Under the pieces are notes generated by a model. That model did not search any database and was not told the origin of the DNA. It saw only the letters and a list, made by a program, of their open reading frames with translations. The translations under genes and the position numbers were made by a program. Source: Lentimicrobiaceae bacterium (GTDB taxonomy: Bacteria > Bacteroidota > Bacteroidia > Bacteroidales > JALOCA01). Taken from it: a stretch of 64,000 bases of DNA. Location of the stretch: assembly GCA_023227965.1 (NCBI GenBank), contig JALOCA010000012.1:1-64000 (forward strand). Reading direction: 5' to 3'. Position 1 is the first letter of the stretch, and every line of letters starts with the position of its first letter. This document shows, piece by piece, positions 17,442 to 26,107 of the stretch.

Positions 17442-18893
17442 TTACATGCCAAAGCCATACCATGCTCTTTTTCTGTTTGGATAAATACCTTCGATGAGTA
17501 CACCCCCTTCGCGATCTTTTAATGCAGTGTAAATATCATCGGCGGTTCGTATGGGTTTTTTATCCACTGCAATAATAATAAATCCTTCCCGAATACCTAC
17601 TTCACTTAGCTTTCCTTTTCCGATTTTAATAATTTTCAAACCATTTTTTATTCCTAATCTGTTGGCTTCATCTTTTGAAATACTTTCAAATTCTGCACCT
17701 AGCACAGAAATAACATCTTTCGATTCTGTTTTTACTAACTCAGTATTTCCTTCTTTATTTTTCAAGGTGAGTGACAGATGTAGTGTTTTTCCGCTTCTGA
17801 TTATCTGTACATCTACTTTTGCCCCTGGGCTATATTGTGCTACACGTTCGAGCAATTCTGCCGTAGAGTTAGTTTCTACATTATCAATAGAAATAATAAC
17901 ATCTCCGGTTTTAACTCCCGCATCTTTAGCGGCTCCGTTTTCGGTAACATCATTAACATATACACCACGTAAACCGTCTAATCCTTCCTTTTCGGCAAAA
18001 TTACCATCAATTTCACGAATAGAAACTCCAATGTAAGCCCTTTGTACTTCTCCGTATTTCATTAAATCATCTGTGATTTTTTTGGCAATATTGGAAGGTA
18101 TTGCAAATGAATATCCTGCATACGAACCTGTATTTGAGGCGATAGCTGCATTTACGCCTATTAATTCCCCATTACCATTTACAAGAGCGCCCCCACTGTT
18201 ACCTTTGTTTACAGCAGCATCGGTCTGGATATAGGATTCAATTGCACCTTCTATACCTAAAATATTAATATTCCGCGCTTTTGCACTTACTATACCCGCA
18301 GTAACGGTGGAAGTAAGGTTAAAAGGGTTTCCCACTGCAAGCACCCATTCGCCTACTCTTACATTATCGGAATTACCAAATTGTAAATAGGGAAGATTTT
18401 TGGCTTCTACTTTTATAAGTGCTAAATCAGAAGTTGGGTCGGTACCTATTATTTCGGCAGTAAAAGTGCGTTTGTCATTAAGCGTAACAGAAATTTTTTC
18501 GGCTTCCTGCACCACATGGTTATTGGTAACGATATAGCCGTCCTGCGAAATAATTACCCCGGAGCCAAACGCTTCAATAGGCTGAACCCTGTTCTGAAAT
18601 TGTCCTCCAAAAGGGTCCATATTAAAAAAGTCATTGAAAAAATTATCATATACGCTGCTTTTCCGTTCGTACTCAGTTTTGATATGTACAACTGCATGTA
18701 CTGTCATATTTGCAGCATTCGTAAAATCCGGACCAGTAACTGCAGTACCCGGTACATAATTTGCCATTTGTACCTGTGGTTGATCTACATACAAAGGTCG
18801 TGATGTTTGTTCCTTATTAATCAGTGAATAAGCGCCCAGCGATATCATTCCGCCAGCTACTGCCATTAAAATTGCTAAAACATACTTTTTCAT
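17442..18893 (-). CDS. degP: DegP/DegQ-type periplasmic serine protease with two PDZ domains
   Basis: HtrA-family protease and chaperone for misfolded envelope proteins. The N-terminal hydrophobic segment (residues 4-24) is a signal peptide or anchor. The trypsin-like domain carries the triad H126 (VTNNHVV), D156 (TSDLALIK) and S233 (KGNSGGALVNG). Two PDZ domains follow, approximately residues 280-380 and 395-483; the second is divergent and ends in KRAWYGFGM. At 483 residues it is full length. It is upstream of rpoD on the same strand with an 89-base gap, so read-through between them is possible. Confidence 0.92.
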   Translation of the reverse strand: MKKYVLAILMAVAGGMISLGAYSLINKEQTSRPLYVDQPQVQMANYVPGTAVTGPDFTNAANMTVHAVVHIKTEYERKSSVYDNFFNDFFNMDPFGGQFQNRVQPIEAFGSGVIISQDGYIVTNNHVVQEAEKISVTLNDKRTFTAEIIGTDPTSDLALIKVEAKNLPYLQFGNSDNVRVGEWVLAVGNPFNLTSTVTAGIVSAKARNINILGIEGAIESYIQTDAAVNKGNSGGALVNGNGELIGVNAAIASNTGSYAGYSFAIPSNIAKKITDDLMKYGEVQRAYIGVSIREIDGNFAEKEGLDGLRGVYVNDVTENGAAKDAGVKTGDVIISIDNVETNSTAELLERVAQYSPGAKVDVQIIRSGKTLHLSLTLKNKEGNTELVKTESKDVISVLGAEFESISKDEANRLGIKNGLKIIKIGKGKLSEVGIREGFIIIAVDKKPIRTADDIYTALKDREGGVLIEGIYPNRKRAWYGFGM

Positions 18894-19070
18894 AGGTTTA
18901 AGATTAAATTTTTCATTTTTCTACACAAATTTCATTCCTTTTTCTCTTTTCGTATATTAGATAAATTTTATCTTTTGGTAAGTGAAACGCTTTCAGAACT
19001 TCTAAAGTATAGAAGGTTATGTTAAAAAAAGTTAAACCCTGTTTCCCATAAAATATCTGGTTAATAATAG

Positions 19071-19078
19071 TAATTTTG
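19071..19078 (+). promoter_or_regulatory. -7 promoter element (TAATTTTG) for dapF
   Basis: Perfect TAnnTTTG, 42 bases before the chosen dapF ATG. Another in-frame ATG (19076) lies inside this element and so is unlikely to be used. Confidence 0.5.
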
Positions 19079-19120
19079 CATTCGGTTGCGACAGCAGTTT
19101 CTGACATTTTAACATTGTAT

Positions 19121-19903
19121 ATGCTTACTGAATTTTTTAAATACCAGGGGACAGGAAATGATTTTATCATGATAGACAACAGAACTCATCATTTTGTTGC
19201 ATCTCAGCATATTATTCGTACAATGTGCGACCGCAGGTGGGGAATTGGGGCGGATGGACTTATCCTTCTGGAAGAAGATTCAAAATATCCGTTCAGAATG
19301 GTATATTTTAATTCTGACGGAAGTGAAGCTACCATGTGTGGAAACGGCGGCAGATGCATCATTGCTTTTGCCTGCAAATTAAATATTATTGAAGATCAGA
19401 CATATTTTTTAGCATCCGATGGTGAACATTTTGCCAAAGTGGTTGCCGAAGCACCTGCATCTGTTATTGTTTCCCTTAAAATGCAAGATGTATTAACCCC
19501 GCAACAACAGAATGAAGACTGGATTTTAAATACGGGAACCCCTCATTTTGTCCGGTTTGTAAGTGAAATTGACCACCTTAACGTTTATGATGAAGGGAAA
19601 AAGATTCGTTATAGCGAACCATTTGCAAATTATGGAATTAACGTAAACTTTGTTAAAATCACTGATAACAACCTGACAATCCGGACTTACGAAAAAGGAG
19701 TTGAAAACGAAACTCTTTCCTGCGGAACCGGTGCCACGGCATCGGCAATTGCCGCTTCATACAAGGTTAACAGTTCGGAATTTAATGTAACAACGAGAGG
19801 AGGCAAGCTCAATGTTCGCTTTACAAAAATTGAAAGTGGATTTTCAGATGTGTGGCTCGAAGGAGCTGCTACCTTTGTTTTCAAAGGGGAGTACCCATTG
19901 TAA
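19121..19903 (+). CDS. dapF: Diaminopimelate epimerase
   Basis: Converts LL- to meso-diaminopimelate, the last step before the lysine branch and the source of the peptidoglycan cross-linking residue. The 260-residue protein starts MLTEFFKYQGTGNDF, the standard N-terminus. The two active-site cysteines are in MCGNGGRC and LSCGTGATA, and the substrate-binding segment RTYEKGVENET precedes the second. The frame is open 15 codons upstream, but that start would sit within the promoter element. Head of a plus-strand run; the next small secreted protein starts 107 bases after its stop. Confidence 0.95.
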   Translation: MLTEFFKYQGTGNDFIMIDNRTHHFVASQHIIRTMCDRRWGIGADGLILLEEDSKYPFRMVYFNSDGSEATMCGNGGRCIIAFACKLNIIEDQTYFLASDGEHFAKVVAEAPASVIVSLKMQDVLTPQQQNEDWILNTGTPHFVRFVSEIDHLNVYDEGKKIRYSEPFANYGINVNFVKITDNNLTIRTYEKGVENETLSCGTGATASAIAASYKVNSSEFNVTTRGGKLNVRFTKIESGFSDVWLEGAATFVFKGEYPL

Positions 19904-20010
19904 TTTTGTTGCACCTTATGAAACTGACTTTTCAAATGTGCGGGATAAAAACGTATGAAAATTATTGCAAATCAATATTTCTCAACCTTATTGTAACCAA
20001 TAATTTACGA

Positions 20011-20454
20011 ATGAAATACCTGCTTCTAATCTTACTAATTCCCTACATAAACCTGGGGCAACACAGTCCATCGCCACAATCCGGGAATTTATCGGTAATC
20101 AGGCACCACGATTTTTCATTCCATAAAACTTCTCAACCGGAAAATGAAGAATTACGCATTGAAAACCACATTTTTAACCCACACGATTCCCTGATTACTC
20201 CTTTGGTAAAAATTGCAACAAAAAACAGAGAAATAAAACTCAAATATCATATTATTAACGATTTATTTTATCCTTCACAAGCACAATTTCTTAGACAGGG
20301 CGATTCCGTTCAGCTCTGGGTTTCCACCGATAAACAAACGTACCATTTACTGGATATTATTGACAGGAATACTTTGAAAACGACGGGCAAAAACTATGTT
20401 TTATTGAAAAATATTTTTGTGTATAACGATAATCCTTTTGCGTTTCTTTACTGA
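20011..20454 (+). CDS. Small secreted protein of unknown function
   Basis: A 147-residue protein with a clear signal peptide (MKYLLLILLIPYINLGQ) and no domain I recognise. The mature part is hydrophilic, beta-rich in appearance and has no cysteines. It lies between dapF and an acetyltransferase gene, with which there is no obvious functional link. I took the ATG at 20011 because it places the signal peptide at the terminus; the frame is open much further upstream but that part overlaps the end of dapF in another frame. Reality as a gene is likely but not certain. Confidence 0.6.
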   Translation: MKYLLLILLIPYINLGQHSPSPQSGNLSVIRHHDFSFHKTSQPENEELRIENHIFNPHDSLITPLVKIATKNREIKLKYHIINDLFYPSQAQFLRQGDSVQLWVSTDKQTYHLLDIIDRNTLKTTGKNYVLLKNIFVYNDNPFAFLY

Positions 20455-20482
20455 TGCAGTATCACTATAAGGATGGGTTTTA

Positions 20483-20490
20483 TATTTTTG
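20483..20490 (+). promoter_or_regulatory. -7 promoter element (TATTTTTG) for the GNAT-mltG-phosphohexomutase run
   Basis: Perfect TAnnTTTG, 16 bases before the ATG at 20507. The transcript would have a leader of about ten bases. Confidence 0.5.
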
Positions 20491-20506
20491 TTGCAATTTT
20501 TTTCAA

Positions 20507-21031
20507 ATGATAAAAGGAAACAACATTTCATTGCGCGCCCCAGAACCGGAGGATATTCAAAAACTATTTGAATGGGAAAACGACAGGTCGCTCTGGCATT
20601 TAAGCAATACGGTCGCCCCGTTTTCGCGCTATATGCTCGAACAATACATTCTCAGCGCTTCAAATGATATTTTCAGTCAGAAACAATTGCGGCTGATGAT
20701 TGACCTGCTTGATAATTCGGAGAAAACTGGCTGTATTGGCATTGTTGACCTGTTTGATTTTGAGCCTATACATAAAAGAGCGGGAATTGGTATTCTCCTG
20801 CATTCGGACTACCGGGAAAAAGGATTTGCCTCCCAAACCCTCGATTTACTCATGGCTTATGCAAAAGAAACCTTGTTGCTGCACCAATTATATTGCAACA
20901 TAGAAACAAATAATACCGTAAGTATCAGACTTTTTCAAAAAAAAGGTTTTATTGTTTCCGGTACGAAGTTACAATGGAATTTTCATGGCAACCAATGGCA
21001 TGATGAATTATTTTTGCAATGTTTATTATAA
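20507..21031 (+). CDS. GNAT-family N-acetyltransferase (RimJ/RimL-like)
   Basis: A 174-residue acetyl-CoA-dependent acetyltransferase. The pattern ISLRAPEPEDIQKLFEWEND at the start and RAGIGILLHSDYREKGFA, holding the acetyl-CoA pyrophosphate loop (YREKGFASQ), are characteristic of the RimJ/RimL-like branch. The NTVSIRLFQKKGF segment is the usual fourth motif. Substrate may be a protein N-terminus, a spermidine-like amine or an antibiotic; sequence does not decide. mltG starts 12 bases after the stop, so the two are probably co-transcribed. Confidence 0.85.
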   Translation: MIKGNNISLRAPEPEDIQKLFEWENDRSLWHLSNTVAPFSRYMLEQYILSASNDIFSQKQLRLMIDLLDNSEKTGCIGIVDLFDFEPIHKRAGIGILLHSDYREKGFASQTLDLLMAYAKETLLLHQLYCNIETNNTVSIRLFQKKGFIVSGTKLQWNFHGNQWHDELFLQCLL

Positions 21032-21043
21032 TGTAAAAACAAT

Positions 21044-22114
21044 ATGACAACTGCGGGAAATCCATTTTTTACCTCGAAAAAGCAAAGAAACATAATAATT
21101 GTCGCACTTATCTCTGTTTTTTTATTGCTCGGCACTGCCGGATTTTTCTTTTACCGTATTTTCTTTGCCGGAAATGTACAATTAGCAAATAAAGAAACTG
21201 ATTATCTGTATATTCCTACACATTCTTCCTTTAACAATGTTACCACAATTCTTAAAGAAAAAGGGATAATAAAAAATATGCGACTCTTTGTTTGGGTTGC
21301 AAAGCAAAAAGGATACCTTTCAAAAGTGAAGCCGGGCAAGTACAAAATTTTCAATGGGATGAGTACCAATAGCCTTGTCAACCTGTTACGTTCCGGAAAG
21401 CAGGAGCCCGTCAGAGTTATATTCAATTCTATACGGACTAAAGCCGATATGGCTTCCCGTATCTCAAAACAAATTGAGGCAGATTCGGCTTCGCTAATAC
21501 AACAATTAAATAATGCCGGACTTGCAAAAAAATTTGGGCTAACCACTGAAAATATCTTAGTACTTTTTATCCCCAATACTTATGAATTTTGGTGGAATAC
21601 GGATGCCGCTACTTTTATTGGTAAAATGTACCGGTATTATGCTGATTTCTGGAATGAGGAACGCCGAAATCAAGCAGCGGCAATCGGACTACAACCAGCC
21701 GAAGTAAGTATTCTTGCCTCTATCGTTGAAAAAGAAACCAATAAAGACGATGAAAAGCCAATGATTGCAGGAGTGTATCTTAACCGGCTTGCCCGAGGCT
21801 GGCACCTGGAAGCCGATCCAACCTTAGTTTTTGCTGCAAATGATTATACAATCCACAGAGTGCTAAATTGCCATAAAAATATTGATTCACCGTATAATAC
21901 ATATAAATATCCTGGGTTACCTCCTGGTCCCATTTGCATACCTTCCATTGCTTCTATACAATCCGTATTGCATTTTACCCGCCATCAATACTTGTTTTTT
22001 TGTGCAAAAGAGGACATGACAGGTTACCATAATTTTGCAGCCAATATTACACAGCACCGTGTTAATGCTGTACGCTACCAACAAGAACTTGATAAACGCA
22101 AAATAAAAAAATAA
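21044..22114 (+). CDS. mltG: Endolytic murein transglycosylase MltG
   Basis: Cleaves nascent glycan strands in the inner-membrane periplasmic zone and so sets chain length. One N-terminal transmembrane helix (about residues 17-38) anchors the 356-residue protein; a LysM-like region follows, then the YceG catalytic domain with the active-site glutamate in ASIVEKETNKDDE and the ADPTLVFA and YNTYKYPGLPPGPI motifs. Full length for the family. It is followed one base later by the phosphohexomutase gene, a tight arrangement that implies co-expression. Confidence 0.93.
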   Translation: MTTAGNPFFTSKKQRNIIIVALISVFLLLGTAGFFFYRIFFAGNVQLANKETDYLYIPTHSSFNNVTTILKEKGIIKNMRLFVWVAKQKGYLSKVKPGKYKIFNGMSTNSLVNLLRSGKQEPVRVIFNSIRTKADMASRISKQIEADSASLIQQLNNAGLAKKFGLTTENILVLFIPNTYEFWWNTDAATFIGKMYRYYADFWNEERRNQAAAIGLQPAEVSILASIVEKETNKDDEKPMIAGVYLNRLARGWHLEADPTLVFAANDYTIHRVLNCHKNIDSPYNTYKYPGLPPGPICIPSIASIQSVLHFTRHQYLFFCAKEDMTGYHNFAANITQHRVNAVRYQQELDKRKIKK

Positions 22115-22115
22115 G

Positions 22116-23507
22116 ATGGGTGCATTTAAAGCATACGATATCAGGGGTATATATAATAAAGATTTTAACCGGAACGACGTATATGCCATCGGATTTTTTC
22201 TTCCCGAACTATTGCATACCGACAAAGTGTTGGTAGGGAGGGATGCCCGTACATCTTCCGACGAAATTTTTGAAGCTTTAACCCGTGGTATTATTGATGC
22301 CGGTGCCGATGTTTACGATTTAGGTCTCGCTACCACGCCCCTTGTGTATTATGCCACTGCCTGTTTCGGTTTTGATGCTTCGGTACAAATAACTGCTTCA
22401 CATAATCCTAAAGAGTATAATGGTTTAAAAATTTCTAAAACCGATTGTTTACCTGTAGGTTACGATACAGGGTTGGGTCAGTTGGAAAGCTGGCTAATCA
22501 ACAATAAAGAAATAAAAACCTCTGACCGGAAAGGAAAAACCATTCCATTTGATGCCAAGACATCTTATGTTGCATTTTTAAAAAAATACCTGCCCAATAT
22601 TTCTTCCTTAAACATGGCTATTGATTGTTCCAATGGAATGGTCTCACTTTTTGCAAGAGAAATTTTCGGAAATACGCCTCATTACCTTTTTGAAAATATT
22701 GACTGTAGTTTTCCCAACCACGAACCCAATCCGCTTGAGACCGAAAATACCGAGCCATTGCGCTACTTTGTAAAACAAAACCAATGCGATATCGGTTTAA
22801 TTTTCGATGGAGATGCTGACAGGGTGATGTTTGTTGACGAAGCAGGAAACTTCATCTCGCCCGACCTCATGATTGCAATTGCAGGAATGTATTTTTCAAA
22901 AAAAATGGCAGTCGGGAGCAAATGTTTTGCGGATTGCGGCTGCGATTCAATGCAACCCCATAAGGCATTAATTGACATAAGAACTTCAAAATCTGTAAAA
23001 AATTACCTAAAAAAAACAGGGTATCAGGTAGAAATGTGGCGGGTAGGCAGGGCTTATGCAGCTATTAAACTCCGAGAAATTAATGGCTTATTTGGAGGAG
23101 AACTTGCAGGACACTATTATTTTCGCGATTTCTATTATTCTGATTCGGGTTTGCTTGCAGCGCTCATTTTGCTCGATGTTATTGCCGGCGAAAAAGCAAA
23201 AGGTAACAGTGTTTCGAAAATCCTGCAAAACGTTTCCCATGGGTATTTCAATTCGGGGGAAATCAATTTCCGTATCGGACAAAAAGAACAGGCTATGGAA
23301 GCTTTACGAAGCCATTTTTGTACTCTCGAAAATCCGGTGGCTTTTTACGATTTTGATGGATACCGCATCGAGTTTAACGACTGGTGGTTTAATGTACGCC
23401 CATCAAACACCGAACCTTACCTGCGTTTTATTGCCGAGGCTACCGATGCATCATTGTTAAAAACAAAGATTGAAGAGGTTAAAAAAATTATTCAGCAATT
23501 TTCCTGA
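22116..23507 (+). CDS. Phosphomannomutase/phosphoglucomutase
   Basis: Interconverts hexose 1- and 6-phosphates, feeding nucleotide-sugar and glycan synthesis. The 463-residue protein has the phosphoserine loop TASHNPKEYNG, the magnesium loop DGDADRVMF, the sugar-specificity loop GGELAGHYYFRD and the phosphate-binding loop RPSNTEPYLR. The EMSGH-type loop reads GELAGH, which fits the dual-specificity AlgC-like branch. The ATG is one base after the mltG stop. Convergent with the S41 protease gene; a weak TCCGAT/ATCGGA dyad in the gap could end transcription. Confidence 0.9.
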   Translation: MGAFKAYDIRGIYNKDFNRNDVYAIGFFLPELLHTDKVLVGRDARTSSDEIFEALTRGIIDAGADVYDLGLATTPLVYYATACFGFDASVQITASHNPKEYNGLKISKTDCLPVGYDTGLGQLESWLINNKEIKTSDRKGKTIPFDAKTSYVAFLKKYLPNISSLNMAIDCSNGMVSLFAREIFGNTPHYLFENIDCSFPNHEPNPLETENTEPLRYFVKQNQCDIGLIFDGDADRVMFVDEAGNFISPDLMIAIAGMYFSKKMAVGSKCFADCGCDSMQPHKALIDIRTSKSVKNYLKKTGYQVEMWRVGRAYAAIKLREINGLFGGELAGHYYFRDFYYSDSGLLAALILLDVIAGEKAKGNSVSKILQNVSHGYFNSGEINFRIGQKEQAMEALRSHFCTLENPVAFYDFDGYRIEFNDWWFNVRPSNTEPYLRFIAEATDASLLKTKIEEVKKIIQQFS

Positions 23508-23576
23508 TTATCCGATTTTAGTTTTTTTATTCCATATCGGAGTTAAATTAATATTAAGATAGAATTATGGATTTTT

Positions 23577-25196
23577 TCAGCCTTTGTTTTTTAATTTCTT
23601 AAAAGCATTATCGTCTATAATAATTAGAATTGCTTTTTGCAGCTCGTTATCCAACGGGCTTACTATTTGGTAATATGATCCTACATCAAAAAGACTTCTG
23701 GCTATTAAACCTTTAATAACTAACGAAATATATTTTTCGGAAATAACAAAATCAGAATCTAATTTTTTCACGCCTTCTTTTTCGGCGTAATCTGTAAATT
23801 GTTTCAGGAAGTTTTCATCAGTAACAAAATTTACGGAAAAGTTGTTCAAATCGGGATAAGCCGCTTTCAAATCGGTGCGGTGGTCTTCTATATATTGCAT
23901 AACAAACTGATTAATAATCCCTTTGCGAAATATTTCGCTGTAATATTTTGTAATAAAGGATGAATCCCAAGGGATAAAAATATCGGGCATAATGCCTCCG
24001 CCACCATAAACGGTACGTCCGTTGTTTGTACTGTATTTCAGAGAGTCAGGGAATTTGATACTGTCGGCATTCACCAGTTCGCCATGTTTGTATCGTTTGT
24101 AAAGGTCTAAATAATAATCTTCAAGACTTTCTTCATAAGGCCTTTGAATGCATCTGCCTGAAGGTGTGTGGTAACGTCCGGTAGTAAGGCGAATTTGTGT
24201 GCTGTCGGGTAGCTGGAACGGATGCTGAACCAATCCTTTTCCAAACGATCTTCTGCCGATAACTAACCCTCTGTCCCAGTCCTGTACAGCTCCTGCAACA
24301 ATTTCGCTTGCCGAAGCGGAACCTTCATTTATCATCACTATCAGTTTTCCTTTTTCAAAACCACCTTTCTGGGTAGAATAAAAATCCTGACGTGGGCTTT
24401 TAAGTCCTTCGGTATAAACTTCCAGTTTACCTTTTTCAAGAAATTCGTCGGCAAGTTCAATTGCTATGTTCATATAGCCTCCCGTATTGTTTCTTAAATC
24501 GAGAATAAGGCTTTTCATTCCTGCTTTTTTTAAAGTATTAAGACTCAAAGTAAACTCATCCATCGAAGTTTGCGAAAATCTATCCAGTTTAATGTACCCG
24601 ATATCGGAAGTAGCCATATAAGTGGCGTCAATGCTGTTCAAAGGAATTTTATCGCGGGTAATGGTATAAGATGTCAAGCCCTTAATCCCTTTGCGGAAAA
24701 TGCTCACCACAACTTTGGTCCCCTTTTTACCACGCAGGCGATCCATCACATATTTTGTGTTCACTTTTTTCCCGAAAGCATTTTCTCCGTTTATTTTCAC
24801 GATTTTATCACCAGCCATAATTCCAACTTTTTCTGAAGGTCCGCCAGAGATAGCTGCAACCACAAGGATAGTATCTTTGAACACCTGAAATTGAACGCCA
24901 ATTCCATCAAATTTTCCCTCAAGGGGTTCATTGGCTTCACGAAGTTCTTCCTTTGAAATGTACACCGAATGTGGATCAAGTTCTTTCAGCATTTCGGTAA
25001 TAGCGGTTTCGGTAAGTTTAGCCTCGTTTACACTGTCAACATAGGCAAACCGGATTATCTGCATTGCAGTTGCAAATTTTTGTACCGTTTGCCGCGAATC
25101 GTAACTTTGGGCTAAACCATTCCTGGTATTGGTAAACAATCCGATAACAAGAATAAGTACCAAATATTTGCTAAAAAAGAAAAAACGATTATTCAT
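23577..25196 (-). CDS. S41-family carboxy-terminal processing protease
   Basis: A 539-residue periplasmic protease of the CtpA/Tsp family. It has a signal peptide (hydrophobic to about residue 29), a PDZ domain at about residues 85-165 (FDGIGVQFQVFKD to IVKINGENAFGKK), and a tail-specific protease core with the nucleophile serine in NEGSASASEIVAG and the lysine base in RRSFGKGLVQHPF. The tail after about residue 380 is a long helical region. Such enzymes trim or degrade envelope proteins recognised by their C-termini. Single-gene unit, divergent from the rhomboid gene. Confidence 0.9.
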   Translation of the reverse strand: MNNRFFFFSKYLVLILVIGLFTNTRNGLAQSYDSRQTVQKFATAMQIIRFAYVDSVNEAKLTETAITEMLKELDPHSVYISKEELREANEPLEGKFDGIGVQFQVFKDTILVVAAISGGPSEKVGIMAGDKIVKINGENAFGKKVNTKYVMDRLRGKKGTKVVVSIFRKGIKGLTSYTITRDKIPLNSIDATYMATSDIGYIKLDRFSQTSMDEFTLSLNTLKKAGMKSLILDLRNNTGGYMNIAIELADEFLEKGKLEVYTEGLKSPRQDFYSTQKGGFEKGKLIVMINEGSASASEIVAGAVQDWDRGLVIGRRSFGKGLVQHPFQLPDSTQIRLTTGRYHTPSGRCIQRPYEESLEDYYLDLYKRYKHGELVNADSIKFPDSLKYSTNNGRTVYGGGGIMPDIFIPWDSSFITKYYSEIFRKGIINQFVMQYIEDHRTDLKAAYPDLNNFSVNFVTDENFLKQFTDYAEKEGVKKLDSDFVISEKYISLVIKGLIARSLFDVGSYYQIVSPLDNELQKAILIIIDDNAFKKLKNKG

Positions 25197-25246
25197 GATG
25201 CATAAATTTTATCAACTGACAAAAAGTCAACTAAGGATTAAAAATT

Positions 25247-25254
25247 CAAAAATA
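25247..25254 (-). promoter_or_regulatory. -7 promoter element (TATTTTTG) for the S41 protease
   Basis: Perfect TAnnTTTG on the minus strand, 50 bases before the ATG at 25196, with a TTG 21 bases further upstream (25276-25278). Confidence 0.45.
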
Positions 25255-25351
25255 CAAGAAAATGGTATAGGAAAGCAATGCAATGAAGCAATTATGAAAA
25301 ATTAACAGATACATGGCTCGATTGTTGTTTACTTGCGACAAAACATTAATC

Positions 25352-26083
25352 ATGTCAGACGAACGGGAAAAACTACTCCGTAGCATGCTGTTTCCCTTCT
25401 TTTTTATTGTTTTGCTTTGGTGCATTCAACTTTGCAAACAATTCTTTAATGCCGACCTGATATTTTTAGGCATTCTTCCTTTACGTGCAGAAGGTCTTCC
25501 TGGAATTATTACTGCCCCACTCATTCATGCTGACTATGCACATTTGGGTTCCAACTCTTTACCACTTTTCATGTTGGGTTCTGCCTTATTTTACTTTTAC
25601 AGGGAGATTGCATTTAAAGTAATCGGGCTTTCATGGTTAATGACCGGAATCTGGGTTTGGCTTTTTGCAAGAGGGAACTCTTTTCATATAGGTGCAAGCG
25701 GGGTGGTTTATGCTTTGGCTGCCTTCCATTTTTTCAGTGGGTTTATCCGGCGCGAATCTAAGCTCATGGCATTTTCCTTGTTGGTTGTTTTTTTATACGG
25801 AAGTATGATATGGGGAGTTTTTCCTGAGTTTTTTCCACACAAAAATATCTCCTGGGAATCGCATCTTATGGGTTCCATAGCAGGTTTTATTCTTTCGGTA
25901 TATTTTCGTAACGATGGGATACAACGTAAAGTTTACCAATGGAACGAAGAAGAAGAAGAGGAAGATGATGATGAAAATAGCCCATGGAAACAAACCGAGG
26001 AGACCCCGCCTTCACCCTCCGAAGAACAGAAAGATGACAGCAACAAACCGTTTCTGTCTGTCCATTATGAAATTAAAAAATAA
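25352..26083 (+). CDS. Rhomboid-family intramembrane serine protease
   Basis: A 243-residue membrane protein with about six hydrophobic helices. The catalytic dyad is S116 in HIGASGVVYAL and H171 in WESHLMGSIAGFI; the conserved HADYAHLGSN segment is also present. After the last helix the protein ends in a charged tail of about 55 residues that opens with a run of Glu and Asp (NEEEEEEDDDEN) and is rich in Pro and Ser, which is unusual for the core family. Substrates are unknown. I use the ATG at 25352 (MSDEREKLL); an ATG 13 codons earlier gives a less typical N-terminus. Confidence 0.85.
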   Translation: MSDEREKLLRSMLFPFFFIVLLWCIQLCKQFFNADLIFLGILPLRAEGLPGIITAPLIHADYAHLGSNSLPLFMLGSALFYFYREIAFKVIGLSWLMTGIWVWLFARGNSFHIGASGVVYALAAFHFFSGFIRRESKLMAFSLLVVFLYGSMIWGVFPEFFPHKNISWESHLMGSIAGFILSVYFRNDGIQRKVYQWNEEEEEEDDDENSPWKQTEETPPSPSEEQKDDSNKPFLSVHYEIKK

Positions 26084-26107
26084 GGTTTTGCCCTTAATTT
26101 ACCGGAA

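Noticed and set aside
18913..19179. 88-codon minus-strand frame between degP and dapF
   Set aside because: It overlaps the dapF promoter and the start of dapF on the opposite strand and shows no family similarity.
23508..23576. Terminator between the phosphohexomutase and S41 protease genes
   Set aside because: TCCGAT/ATCGGA has only six pairs with a 19-base loop, too weak to list as a feature.
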